Source of the DNA: Tetrapyrgos nigripes
Lineage: Eukaryota; Basidiomycota; Agaricomycetes; Agaricales; Campanellaceae
DNA length: 64,000 nucleotides
Direction: 5' to 3'
Assembly: GCA_013368315.1 (NCBI GenBank)
Contig: JAACJM010000194.1
Coordinates: forward strand, 62,001 to 126,000
Shown: positions 20,217-30,647 of the stretch, one piece after another
Layout: every line of letters begins with the position of its first letter
How positions within the stretch are numbered: the stretch's first letter is position 1
Made by a program: the position numbers and the translations under genes
The notes under the pieces: generated by a model
The model's database searches: none
Seen by the model: only the letters and a program-made list of their open reading frames with translations
What the model was told of the DNA's origin: nothing

Positions 20217-22263
20217 ATGTCCAACAAAGTGGTTTGCAATTGCTCCAAGTGTGAACGATTCACGTACAACAACAACAGAGAATGCCTCCCTGGCCAATGG
20301 GTTGGCAGAAGCACGAGACCGAAACCGCGACTGATTGAGTTCATTGCAACAGGAAGCCAACGCGAATGGCTCAGACGCAGATGAGTCAGATGATGAGAAT
20401 GAGGATATCATAGAGGTGCAATGGGATTCTGCAGGGAGGATCCGAACTGTGCAAGAGGAATGCAGTGTGTGGTTTTACTTACTGATGCATTTGACCAACT
20501 ACTCATAATCCTCATCTCTTCTCCAGACAAGAGCTTGTCAATAATAACCTATCTAACAGCTCTCCTAGCAGCTTGGCTTCATCTCAAGGGCGGTGCCAGT
20601 CGTACCGCTACCAATGTGGTTCTGAATGGCATTGCCTTCATTCTTGCAACTGCCTTCCACATCATTTTGGTATCGCTACAAACTTGTGGTTATGATATCA
20701 ATATACAGGTCTCCACTCCTCAGGACATTTGTTCTACTTACAGCTCTCTACAAATCGAACCAACAATCATTCGCACCGTCTGCTGTCCCAAGTGCTTTAC
20801 ACTCTATCCCCACATGGCAAACCTTCCTGATCATTGTCTTTGGAAGCGAGGAGTATATCAGAGGAATCCCTGTGGAACACCTTTGAAAACCACAAGGAGA
20901 ACTGAAATTACTGTCCCTAGGTGCTTGTATAGCACCCAGTGTTTCAGGTCATGGCTCGAGTTCTTCTTGAAACGTCCAGGGATGGAGGAGATGATCAACA
21001 GGTCCTACAATGTCCCACCCTCTCCTGATGGAAATGTGAGGGATACCTGGCAAAGTAGAGCTTGGCATTCACAACCCGACTTTCCTGAGCAACCAGGCAA
21101 TTTGACATTCTCTCTATACGTTGATTGGTTCAACCCGTTTATGACTAAGATAGCTGGTAAAATTGTATCCTGTGGTGCTATCCTGCTCTGTTGCATGAAC
21201 CTTCCCCCAGCACTCCACTATCTTCCCGAAAACTGTTGGATTTGGAGTTTCCGTTGATGAGCTTGGAAGCTCAGTGATACATCGACACCCCTAAGTATTG
21301 TATGATTAATTAAGAAAACCCCTATTTTACATATCTTATATACTGATGTACGATTTGGGAACATCATGCGCTTGCCATGGGTTCCCTGCCTATTTGATTT
21401 CTTTCAAACGTTAAATTCAACAAAAACACCTTCATTCTTGCAATCACTCCCAGCCCTAAAGCTCCAGATACAAACACTATATCCAATATCCTGTGTCTTC
21501 ATATAGAGGTGCTCAACACTCATTGGCATGGTGTCACAATACAGACCCATCTCCATCCTACAGGAACATTCATCCATGTCATGGTGGTTCCACTCATTGC
21601 CGATCTGGAAGCAATGAGAAAGATAACTGGCTTTCTGTTGCATAGCACTCGGTTATACTGCTCATGGTGCTTGGGTCTCCATGGTGACATCGAATGCCTA
21701 GATTTGGATAAATACCCTTTGCGGGATCAAGCGATAGTAAGGCAGCAGGTGGACAAGTGGTTGGCAGAGACGAAAATAGGGCACCAGGAAGAAATTGCAT
21801 CAAAAAATGGTGTGCGCTGGACATTGCTCCATGACCTTGAATACTTTGATCCTGTCAAGCACATCATGCTTGGGTTTATGCACAATACACTTGAAGGAAT
21901 TCTGCAAGATCATTTGCAGGAACAATGGGGTATTGGGAGGAAGGAGAAGGGAAAGGGAAAGGGAAAGGGAAAGGGAAAGGGAAAGGAAAGGGAAAGGGAA
22001 AGGGAAAGGAAAAAGCCAAGGAGAAAAGCAATGAGAGCGATGACTACAACACTGATGATGATGAACCAAAGGAGGAGTATGAGGAGTATACTGACCATGA
22101 AGCGAACATGGATTTGGACGAGTTGAGCCAGGAAAGCAGAGACCAGGAGATCTTCATGCCTACTCGATTTCGGTCTTGGTCTCAGGTTTCAACAAGCAGC
22201 TCTCAAGCATCAAGCTCCAAGGCACTAGCAGATAAGTCAGGGCACCAAACCTCAAAACTGTAG
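20217..22263 (+). pseudogene. Plavaka-family transposase, degraded
   Basis: The product would be the transposase of the element. A short exon from 20217 (MSNKVVCNCSKCERF) carries a CxCxxC start. The next block (about 20400-21240) contains RTVCCPKCFTLYP, YSTQCFRSWLEFFLKRPGMEE, LTFSLYVDWFNPFMTKIAGK and LPPALHYLPENCW. After about 190 bases of non-coding sequence the frame resumes (about 21440) with TPSPKAPDTNTISNIL, PLIADLEAMRKITGF, CSWC, GVRWTLLHDLEYFDPV and GFMHNTLEGIL. These match what I know of Plavaka transposases in order. A GGGAAA microsatellite (21945-22012) then shifts the frame by one base. The acidic linker continues in the other frame to a stop at 22263. The usual C-terminal part is absent. 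Not functional as read. Confidence 0.8.
21945..22012 (+). repeat. GGGAAA hexanucleotide microsatellite in the transposase
   Basis: About ten copies of GGGAAA, interrupted by contracted units (ggaaag). Both flanking frames read Lys-Gly across it, but the conserved upstream domain and the acidic linker downstream are in different frames. Slippage here is the simplest cause of the frameshift. Confidence 0.85.
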
Positions 22264-22957
22264 GAATCAAACAGCGCAAAGAACGTTTGGATGCTCGATT
22301 CATCTACCAGGGCTACATCTTTTGCAAGGCTGTTACCTCTTGCCCCATTGTTGAAATAGTTAAGGTGAGCTTTTTCAATGCGTTTGCTGTGGACTTTTTC
22401 AGGATCGCACTTGCCCAAGTTCATCACCAGTGTCAAGAAATCTTGGAGAGTGCTGAACTGGTTGGCAAACTTCTGCTTGACAGTAGGAGCTGGTTGTGCA
22501 GGTGCGGATGTTCCGTCGGCGAGCCCCCACGCCATGCATATATGCACTTGAAAGGCGTGCTAGTATCTTCATGTGAGTATTTACCTTCTAAATGCAGAAA
22601 CTTGAAACTTACAATAGTACCTCTAGCCTTTTCTGGCACCTGATCTTGGGGTATGCGGATCAGGTCGCTTTTTTTCAATTTCTTCGACCTAGTTTCAGGA
22701 GCAGGTTGCTTGGAAGAGGGTTTCTGCGTAGACAACGCAGAGTTAGGCCTGGACGAAGGATTTTGCGCAGTCAATGAACGATTCTGCGTAGACGACGGAC
22801 GGCTTGGCCCAGACGATGAACGGTTTGGGGAATTCTGCGTAGTAGATGAACGATTCGGCCTAGAGGACGTTGCAGAATTCTCCGTCGACAATGAACGATT
22901 TGGTCTAGACAATGACGAAGTGTTCTGCGTAGATGGAGGTTTTCTCTTAGATGACAT
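22203..22957 (-). CDS. Antisense gene of unknown function inside the Plavaka element
   Basis: The start MSSKRKPPSTQN at 22957 leads into a degenerate Ser/Asn/Arg-rich repeat (units of STQN and RPNRS) and a basic KKLKKSDLIRIP stretch. A GTAAGT donor follows KARGTI, and a second exon (about 22203-22500) reads FANQFSTLQDFLTLVMNLG, ending after SALELDA. The exon 2 start is uncertain. Its last 60 bases overlap the transposase tail on the other strand. It lies within the Plavaka termini, so it is probably carried by the element. I do not recognise the family. The repeat half could be low-constraint linker. Confidence 0.5.
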
Positions 22958-23951
22958 TGGGAATGAACAGAGGGACAATACTGAACTTGTCACTTAGGGT
23001 ACAGAGTTTTTTATGAGTCGGGGAATCAGTAGTGGCACAAAAGTTTTTTTTTTGTCCAATCCTTTGACTTCTGCCCTATGTTTGATAAACAACAGCACGC
23101 CATTATACCTTCAAATTTTTGAATCAAGGTCAAACTGCCCATTGTATCACTGGTCTTTGCTATGATTTTCTTTCAACATACCCATGTTCGGATTCCGACC
23201 TCGATTAGGCATGTGAGTGTTATTCTGCGAAGGTGGAGGTGGTGGAGGTGGGTTAGGCATGTTTGTAGGCATTCCATACATTTCGGTTTGGGACTCTCAA
23301 GCGAGCTGGATGAAGTTGACTTGGAGTTCGGTTTTGGTTGCGAACGGGATAAACTCGACTTGGAGGTTGGCTTAGGTTGCGAGCTGGATGGTGTCGACTT
23401 GGATGTCCTTTCTCTCCCCAACTTTTGTCCCCTTCCTGTATATTTTTTGAAAGGATAATCAAACCACTTACCTTAGCCTTTCTTCGCTTTTATACCCTTT
23501 GAAAATCAAGAACTTATGGAGACCGCCAAGGCTATTGGTCTGGTTTCCTCATTAATCATTTCTCCTGGCTTGTACGAAGTACCACACTCAGGATTCTCAG
23601 TTGTTACGAGGTATGCTGCCTGCTTCTCTTTTCCTGAAAAGCTACATCAATATTGTTTACAGGACCCTCCCAGTTGGCAAGAGATCCTCAAGTACTTTCG
23701 TGATTCTGAATGTCGATCATACATATTCCAATACAGCTAGCAAGGTCATCAACCGGTGATCTACTGTCTTCACATGCAATTCCATTCTTCACACCAAAAA
23801 AAGACTGCATTCGTTATTGAGCACAATTTCATCATGGCCACCTACCTTACCGATCGTGTCATTGTCTTTGAGGGTCAGCCTGCAGCAATCACTGGCAGGA
23901 TTTTTTCTGGATTTTATCAGATTTTTATTCGCGACTTTGCTGATTTAATTG

Positions 23952-24036
23952 TGTCACGTCACAAGTCACTAACACGTCACGAGTTACGGTCACGTCACGA
24001 GCTACTGTCACGTCACGAGTTACGGTCACATGTGAC
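23952..24036. repeat. Subterminal CACGTCACGAG repeat array of the Plavaka element
   Basis: Four near-identical units of 'cacgtcacgag' plus 'ttacggt' or 'ctactgt', spaced by about 18-19 bases, lie about 490 bases from the right end of the element. CACTA-type transposases bind subterminal repeats, so these are candidate binding sites. Confidence 0.6.
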
Positions 24037-26342
24037 GTTCCGGGATCCAAGCCACAGGAGGACATAGGGGATAGTTTCGGTTGGCGTCGCAAAGGTTGTT
24101 AGTCGGAACTAAGGTATTATCTCGAATCGATGTTTTCCGTTCGTTTGAGTGAAATGTGGTGGGAAGTCCTCTCGTCTCGACGAGAGGACTTGCACGCATT
24201 TGATAGTTCCCTAAAGTTGTTCCTTTGTTTTTCCTGTTTTAGCTGTCGACGCTTGCTTTCATTGTTGTTGTACATACATATATATCTCGCGTTTGTATTC
24301 TTTTACCATTGTATTCTTTGAAAGAAAACTATCTTGGATCTCAAAATCTGTTGCTAGGCATCGGTTAGTTTCTATTATTGGAATCTAAGTACATCTTGAG
24401 TATCCTAAGAGTATCCTAAGTTCGGATCTACTTGTTTGATTACCGGCTAGTGTGATGGTGAAGTCTTGGTCCGCTTCCCGTGCGGGAGCCAGACCTCTGC
24501 TTCCCATGAGCTTGCCCCCAGTGTTATACATACAATCCAATGCATCATTGTGAATCAAGGTGGCGAAGACTTCGAGAAGTTTAGAGCCGAGACGGAGAAG
24601 ACCCAACCCAAATCAGATGCAAAGATAAACTTGGGGAAAGGCGAGAAAACCAAGGTCTATCCTCTACCTTCTTTCAATATTGATGAATCGACGATTGTGG
24701 GGAATGCAGAGGTGGATGAGGCAGTCGTAGAAGAGCTGAAGATGAAAGAATCTCCCCTTTGGATGAAGATTGTTCACATCATTGGCGTTGATCAGCTATC
24801 ATTGGCTTGTTTGCGCTCCCTTTTCCATCTACGAGCAGGCAAGGAGGGTGGTTACACAGGATTTGGCTGGTGTGCATGGTTTCTGGGATTATTCCACACC
24901 AAACTCGCTGACTGTACCGGATTCTTCATGACTCACTGGGGCAGATCTGACACTGGCACACGGAATCCAGGGAGTCTTTCGTTCCATAACAACCTACTAC
25001 ATCGTCTCCCGATATCTCTTACTTCACTACCCACTTTCCGAGTCTGCCGTGACCTCATCTACGTTTCTCTTTACGCTCGCATACTCCACTGCCTTCTGAT
25101 TGTCTCCAAAAGGAAGTCTTTGGGTGAGTATGCAATGCATACAAATTGGGCCACTTTCCAAAAGGACACGGAGCAGATCTATGAACGTTTTGTGATAACA
25201 GGCATTGTCGATGAATTGCGGGAGGCACGGAAGATGGAAAGGGAAAAGTATTCGCATGGGAAGGAGAAAAAGGGGAAGGGAAAGGATAAAGAGAAGGCAG
25301 ATAATTACGGTGATGTTCCAATCACTGAGGGTGATATGGTGTTTGAGAATGCCATTTTATTCATGCGAGACACTTTACTTTCTCGTGAGTTTGGAGACGC
25401 GATCAAAGCCGGGGATTCAGGTCGTATTTTACTCATCCTAAAGACATGGGCTCTGAGCTTCCGAGGCAACAGGCGGACGAAATATGCGTATGAAATGCTC
25501 CATTTGATTCACAACCTGACTTCAGTGTGGCCAAAGGGAATTCAGTATAATCTTTTTACAGTAACAATACCTTTTTCATTCACAGAGTACTGCACAGAAA
25601 CATTGTTTTACAAAATTGGCTCGTGAATACCTCGGGAAAGGTGAATGGTTTTATTGAAGCAGATCATTTGCATGAACATCTGAATTACTGGATTAAAGTG
25701 AGTATTTTATCCTAAAGACATGTATTACTGATGGCTCACCTTACATAGACCATCTACAAAGCCCATGGTAGTAACTCTACATGGGAATGGCTATTCACTA
25801 TCTCACCATGTGTGGCCGGGCTCCGGGATTTGGCAAATAAAATGGGAATGGAACTCGGAGAGAGCACTCAGAAAACACGACATGCCCCTACTAACCTCAG
25901 CAAAGATATTCAGATTCTCATGGACAGTTTAAAGGATCATGAAGTTTATGTCTTGAAGAAAGGAAGGACACTTGATTTGGAAGAGGATGCAACAGTGGAT
26001 GTGATTACCGAAGGAATGCAGCACCTATTACATTCTTCTCCCTCGCTACTTGATGACTACAACACATCCTTCAAACGTCTACAACAGTGCAGTCGTGTCA
26101 AGCCAGTCATCAGAGCCCAAAATAATCCAGTCCCCAATGTCATTTCATTGCCAGAGAGGCCAGTTTCCAACGAAACTCCAGAGAATGTTGACACTGGAAC
26201 TAGTATGCTGGATACTCAGACCTCTGATCAGGATTCCGACGAGGAGGGAAGCGAGGAAGATTCAATCCCAATGGAAGAGGGTTTGGATGGTGAAGATGAG
26301 CTTATGGTTACCATTGCAGGTGCTGAAGATGTTGCATTTTGA

Positions 26343-27796
26343 AGTGCTATTCTCAGTTTATTCAAGACATGTGTGCCCAGACAATCAAGTGTAGTATGGA
26401 CAAGTGTGTGGAAAGTCCCCGACTCCGGACCGAAGGGACAGGAGGAGGGACGTGTCCCACCGATCGATCAACAAATTCGGGTTCTGAAATTTTAAACGGC
26501 GATTTCCGCAATGAGGTCATTGCCTTCTTCATGTCTTCGTCTCGCTGCCAATGCTTGCCCATTGTTTTTTTGTTCCAGCGTTGTCTGAGCCTTAACAACG
26601 TTTGCCTGCTATAAATCTTCTCCATCTTCATCAGCGTGCTGACCGTAATTTGACTTTAATGCACCCAAAAAGCAATCAGAAGTGTTGGGAGCTCACTTCA
26701 TCGCCAATTTCCTCGCTGAAAAGCTCGCTCTTGCTGAGAACTCGTCTACAGTTACTTCCTCTGTGCATGAGTATCAATTCAAGTATCAAATAATGAACCG
26801 TGAACTTGGTGAGAGCTTCTGTCATGTTCTCGGCGAAAAGTATTATATTTGATGGCTTCCCTCGGTTGCCGTCAATCGCTCAAAGGCTTCAAACATTGGC
26901 TAAGGATGCCTGCCACTGTGGATCTCATAGTCCGTTGTTTTAATTCTCAATCATCTCAATTCTTAGCTGAAGTTGTAATTTCTATTCCAGTGTCTGCCAT
27001 AACGAAAAGGGATTTGACAGTTTGTACTAGGCTTCCAAGGAAGTTCTAACTCATTATCTGTTGTCTTTTCTCATTTTTTATTGCTCGATTGAGAATGTTA
27101 TCCGCTCGGACATGCCGCTAGCACTTCGAATTGGCTATCTACGAGCCTGAGTCACAGTTTCAGATCCAACGAGGTTCTCGCTCAACTGTTCTTATTCTGT
27201 AGGCCCGAAAGCTGTGTTTCTATGTTTGAAGGTAAAGATCATGTACCCGTGGTTGAAGAAACTATGGCCGGTGTATTTGGCACTGTCGTTGATGTCATTT
27301 TTTCCCATCCAGAAGTTCATTCCGACTCTGGATGTAAACAAGAAACCTCACAAAACCTAATTCTTGATGCGATTGATTTGTATCGACCGCAGTTTTTGGA
27401 GGAAAGAGATTGGTGAACCTGCAACTTGCACTGGCAGGAAGGCTGCTTGCATGAGTGGAAATGTTTTCGGAGCTACGCTGGACCCGAACCTCAACTCAAC
27501 TGCTGCTGAGTTTGGCAATTGGGCATACAACGGAGTCGGGGACTGGCGCATAAGTTGCGCCGCTAAGAATGCTAGAAGGAACTCCGTCGAGCACAGAACA
27601 AAGAAAATTTGGCTCAGTCAGACTTCCCACGAGGGAGGGTCCTAAGCGGTGACGAAAGATACTAGCCGTTCTTTTCGAACGACCGGCGGAGTTTGAAAAG
27701 AACGGCTGGGTCCGAGCCTAACCTGCCTGTTGTATCGGGGTATTTCATATAGTACTAGGCGCATAGTATAATCCTAGGATATCAACAGGAAGTTAG
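26343..27796. other. No gene recognised; one strong hairpin
   Basis: Downstream of the DUF6589-type gene I find no coherent protein. Short frames here have no recognisable motif and no plausible splice pattern. A perfect 13-base inverted repeat lies at 27664-27676 and 27695-27707. Confidence 0.5.
27664..27707. repeat. Perfect 13-bp inverted repeat (hairpin)
   Basis: AGCCGTTCTTTTC at 27664 pairs with GAAAAGAACGGCT at 27695, loop of 18 bases. It is followed by ten bases and CTAA. This recalls a Helitron 3' end, but the next base is C rather than T and no Helitron protein is seen. Confidence 0.6.
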
Positions 27797-28268
27797 GTGC
27801 ACACTAGGGCTCGGTTTGAAACTCAGGTGTAAAAAACAAAGTCATTTTTAACATGTAATTAATGTGTAATTTACATTTTTGACATGAAGAGTCCCAGATG
27901 CGGATGTAAAAAATTGTCTAAGAAGAATTTCGAACAGTGAATGATAGACGGATCACGGGGAGCCCTGAAACAGCGACTCCCTGGGTATATTTCGACGAGA
28001 TGAGGCTCAGCAGCGCTGTACGTAGTATGTACATGTAAATATGGGAGTGGAGGGCGGGTGACGCAAAAACTACTGTTGAACACTTATATACTCGTGAGGA
28101 GAAATGAAAGTAAGGAAAAGGTGGGGGCTCGACTCTCGGGTCTAAGTACGAACTACAGAAAGGAGTAGAAAAGGGAACTGATCTAAAGTACCATAGGAAT
28201 AAATGCCGATATATTAAGGTAATCAAAAAACGAATGGGAGAAATCGGGAGACGGCGGCAAATAGGTAT

Positions 28269-28360
28269 AAGCAATGGACAGCCCTGGGGTCCTGCGCGAA
28301 GAGTCTATCCATGGCGGATGACAAGGGAAAAGCATGGACAGCCCTGGGGTCCTGCGCGAT
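28269..28360. repeat. Direct repeat inside the hAT element
   Basis: A segment of about 26 bases containing 'gacagccctggggtcctgcg' occurs at about 28273 and again at about 28334, 61 bases later, with near-identical flanks (ggtataag on both). Nothing further can be said. Confidence 0.75.
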
Positions 28361-28517
28361 GGGTATAAGAGAGAGGGGATGGAAATTCAAGATGTAACTC
28401 ACAGCGATGATTAGATTTTTGTAAAAACTCCTTTTAAAACACAATAAAAATGCCAAGACCGCTGGGAACGTTGGCTACCGTACTGCGTCGGGTTTCGGGC
28501 GCCCTGACACGTCACAA

Positions 28518-29081
28518 TTGCCGTCCTCAAGCTCCTCAAGCCTTCCTAGCCTTCTTCAGCTTGTTGCAATGCTTCTGAAAGACCTTGGCAACCTGCAAAA
28601 CATAGACTCACACCTGAGCGTCTGTGCAATTCTGGGCAACTGCGCGACTATTATGTGTATGGTCTCTCCGAAGGACAGTACTCACTCAGCAAAAGTTGAG
28701 ATTTCTGATATCGAGACTCCTCTGTCCTCTATGGTTCAGCTATCAGCACCTACTCTCATGGGTTTATTGAACGAGGAGAATGTTTCACCTACCGAAGTGG
28801 ACACCTCCACTCTTGAAGAAACTCTCTTCAATCACCATGACCCTTACGATTTGGCTGAGTCTGATCGTCTCCGAGATGCCGACGAGCCTCACGTTGTCCG
28901 CTCTAGCATCAAATTTGATGTATCCGAATATGTCAGGCTCAACAGTCCCACGTTGGCGACACTTATTCAACCTTCTTCACCACAATCATTGCCCACACCT
29001 ACACCAGCACCCGAATCCAGTCAGAATGAGCCTGCTGGAAAGCCCTCAGACTGGAAAGTAGATGACTATGGGCTAGGTTGA
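28518..29081 (+). CDS. Hypothetical protein carried in the hAT element
   Basis: An open frame of 187 codons reads a Ser-rich start, a helical segment (LLQLVAMLLKDLGNL) and an acidic, Pro-rich end finishing WKVDDYGLG. It has none of the hAT transposase motifs. It may be a captured host exon or chance. It stops just before the right-hand subterminal repeats. Confidence 0.35.
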   Translation: MPSSSSSSLPSLLQLVAMLLKDLGNLQNIDSHLSVCAILGNCATIMCMVSPKDSTHSAKVEISDIETPLSSMVQLSAPTLMGLLNEENVSPTEVDTSTLEETLFNHHDPYDLAESDRLRDADEPHVVRSSIKFDVSEYVRLNSPTLATLIQPSSPQSLPTPTPAPESSQNEPAGKPSDWKVDDYGLG

Positions 29082-29256
29082 TTTTTTACAGTTTTTTACA
29101 TGCTAGAAATTCGACGTTATTTACATACAGCTTGTTATTTACAGATTGTGTTTTTTACAGTATTTTACATGTCATTAATATCTGACATAGACCCCCTACA
29201 TTTTTTACAGTAAAAAACATCAGGCAAATAATTTCAAACCGAGCCCTAGTGCACAC

Positions 29257-30639
29257 TAGGTCGTTCCACCCCACCCTGGGAATATTTCCTGCCCCTGTTT
29301 GGGCACCCATCCATTGCATCCATTGTATCAGTATATTGCGCCCGCAGTCGTAAATAGGCATCGCACTACATATTAGCTTGTAGTAGTACATAGGTGAATG
29401 TCAACGGGAAATGCTCTTCTCTAGACTCTATGTAGATATTTGTTGAGCATTGATCCCCACATCAATCGAGTTCGGCTCTATTCACGTTCGTCCAAATGGA
29501 TGCATATGCATGCTGAACACATTATATGCTCCCTTGATCAAGCTACCTTTTAAGAATGATTACATCAAACCTGATTGGGCGGGTTGGGATTGCCGTGACC
29601 CCCCGTCCTCTACCGCTCTGGACAACTTGGTGCACATCTATACATGAGCGCAATTGATTGATTCGGTTGTCTTAAATCCTTTTATTGAAATCAAAAGCAT
29701 ATTATTACTTTTGAGGGATCGTTGGACCCCCAATGTCAATCCGCAGTGAATTGGCAGTAATTTGGCGGTAAATTGTGGCTGAAAGCGGTAATCATGCTGT
29801 ACCGTTTAGCGGGAGGTTTGGTACGCGTATAATTCCTTTAGAATTGCTTTAGAATTGCTTTCTGGATAAAAATAAGTAGCGCCAAGTGGCTCATACCTAT
29901 GTAGTGTTCGACATTAATTTGGCAAGCCTTTTTCTCTACGTCTGACCTCAACTGCTAAGATCACAGCCAGAGCCCAAAAATAAGAACTAAATATGCATTC
30001 AAGCTCAGCTGCAAGTCTTCCTGTCAAGTGTCAATATATGGCATGGGGTGTAGCAAGTGCAGTATATGTTTGAGCTTTGGGATGATGCGCTTTTTTGAAG
30101 TTTTCGCATCCCAGGTGCTTTTAAGGTTCTGCCAATTGCAAATGGCTATAATATAGCTGGATACATGGTATTACTGATTGATATGCTATTCACGACATTT
30201 TTTCTATTTTTTGAGGATTTCTGTAGTACTAGATGATACCTCTAATCCAAGATGAACGTCTCAGATTGACCATTTTATGAGAGTTTTGTGTCAACATGCA
30301 AGTATATTGTGTATCACTCAAATTATAATAACAAAAAATATTCAGGGAGTTTTCATACATAACCCAAGCCTATCCCAAACTTCTCCGAGGTATAAAACGC
30401 TCTGTCGATGCAACACCAATCGAAACAAAGAATGAGATGGCGTGCTAAGCGCTCATGAAAGGCGTGGGAATCAAGAGTTCGACTTTAATTCGACCGTAAT
30501 TCGGCGTTTCCAGCGACGCGTCATCATCGTCGAACCGCCAGCGTATCTCCTCCGCTCTTCTTCTGCTTTCACAAAGGATGACGACGGATACCCACATGTA
30601 TAGAGGACCTCTCTCCTTGAAAATACCGCCTCATTTGCA
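29257..30639. other. No feature recognised
   Basis: I find no gene, repeat or RNA here. Frames are short and lack splice support. The sequence is AT-rich with scattered short inverted motifs only. Confidence 0.5.
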
Positions 30640-30647
30640 ATGCTTGG

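Larger units (their letters stand above)
19894..24523 (+). mobile_element. Plavaka (CACTA-like) DNA transposon with TIRs and TTA duplication
   Basis: The ends are inverted: CACTGGGGGCGAGCTCATGG at 19894 and the complement of CACTGGGGGCAAGCTCATGG ending at 24523, so 19 of the first 20 bases match. TTA occurs directly outside both ends (19891-19893, 24524-24526), the 3-bp duplication typical of CACTA elements. Subterminal repeats of 'catgggaagcag' occur near the left end, and an array of 'cacgtcacgag' motifs near the right. It encodes a broken transposase (plus strand) and an antisense gene. The element sits inside the DUF6589-type gene. Confidence 0.92.
18275..26342 (+). pseudogene. DUF6589-type gene, split by a Plavaka transposon
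   Basis: This is a large protein of an Agaricomycete family of unknown function that I recognise as DUF6589-type. Exons are 18275-19171, 19222-19668, about 19726-19893, then after the inserted element 24527-25544, 25586-25697 and 25749-26342. The N-terminus is a disordered Ser/Pro stretch and a basic helix. Family landmarks are NFFARI/DTQEN, QGGEDFEKFRAETEKTQP, then PLPSFNIDESTIVGN, a GDQLSxARLRS-like segment (VDQLSLACLRS), LFHTKLADCTG and NWLVNTSGKVNGF. The acidic C-terminus ends at 26342. The reading frame is identical on both sides of the TTA duplication, so removing the element would leave one open exon. A one-base mismatch at the 19668/19726 intron is unresolved. The gene is divergent from the RecQ-like helicase. 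Confidence 0.75.
27805..29248. mobile_element. Non-autonomous hAT element with perfect TSD
   Basis: The ends are TAGGGCTCGGTTTGAAA (27805) and its exact complement ending at 29248, a 17-bp inverted repeat. GTGCACAC is present on both outer sides (27797-27804, 29249-29256), the 8-bp duplication of hAT transposons. Many TTTTTTACA/TGTAAAAAA motifs cluster near both ends and are likely subterminal binding sites. It encodes no transposase. The first eight bases match the hAT terminus at 61639. Confidence 0.92.

Noticed and set aside
21945..22012. A Lys-Gly-rich nuclear protein domain
   Set aside because: It is a GGGAAA microsatellite read in two frames.
20217..22263. KDZ (Kyakuja/Dileera/Zisupton) transposase
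   Set aside because: The CCPKCF, DWFNPFxxK and GVRW...HNxLEG series and CACTG ends with a 3-bp duplication fit Plavaka/CACTA better.
23952..24036. CRISPR array
   Set aside because: Units are only about 18 bases, without unique spacers, inside a eukaryotic transposon.
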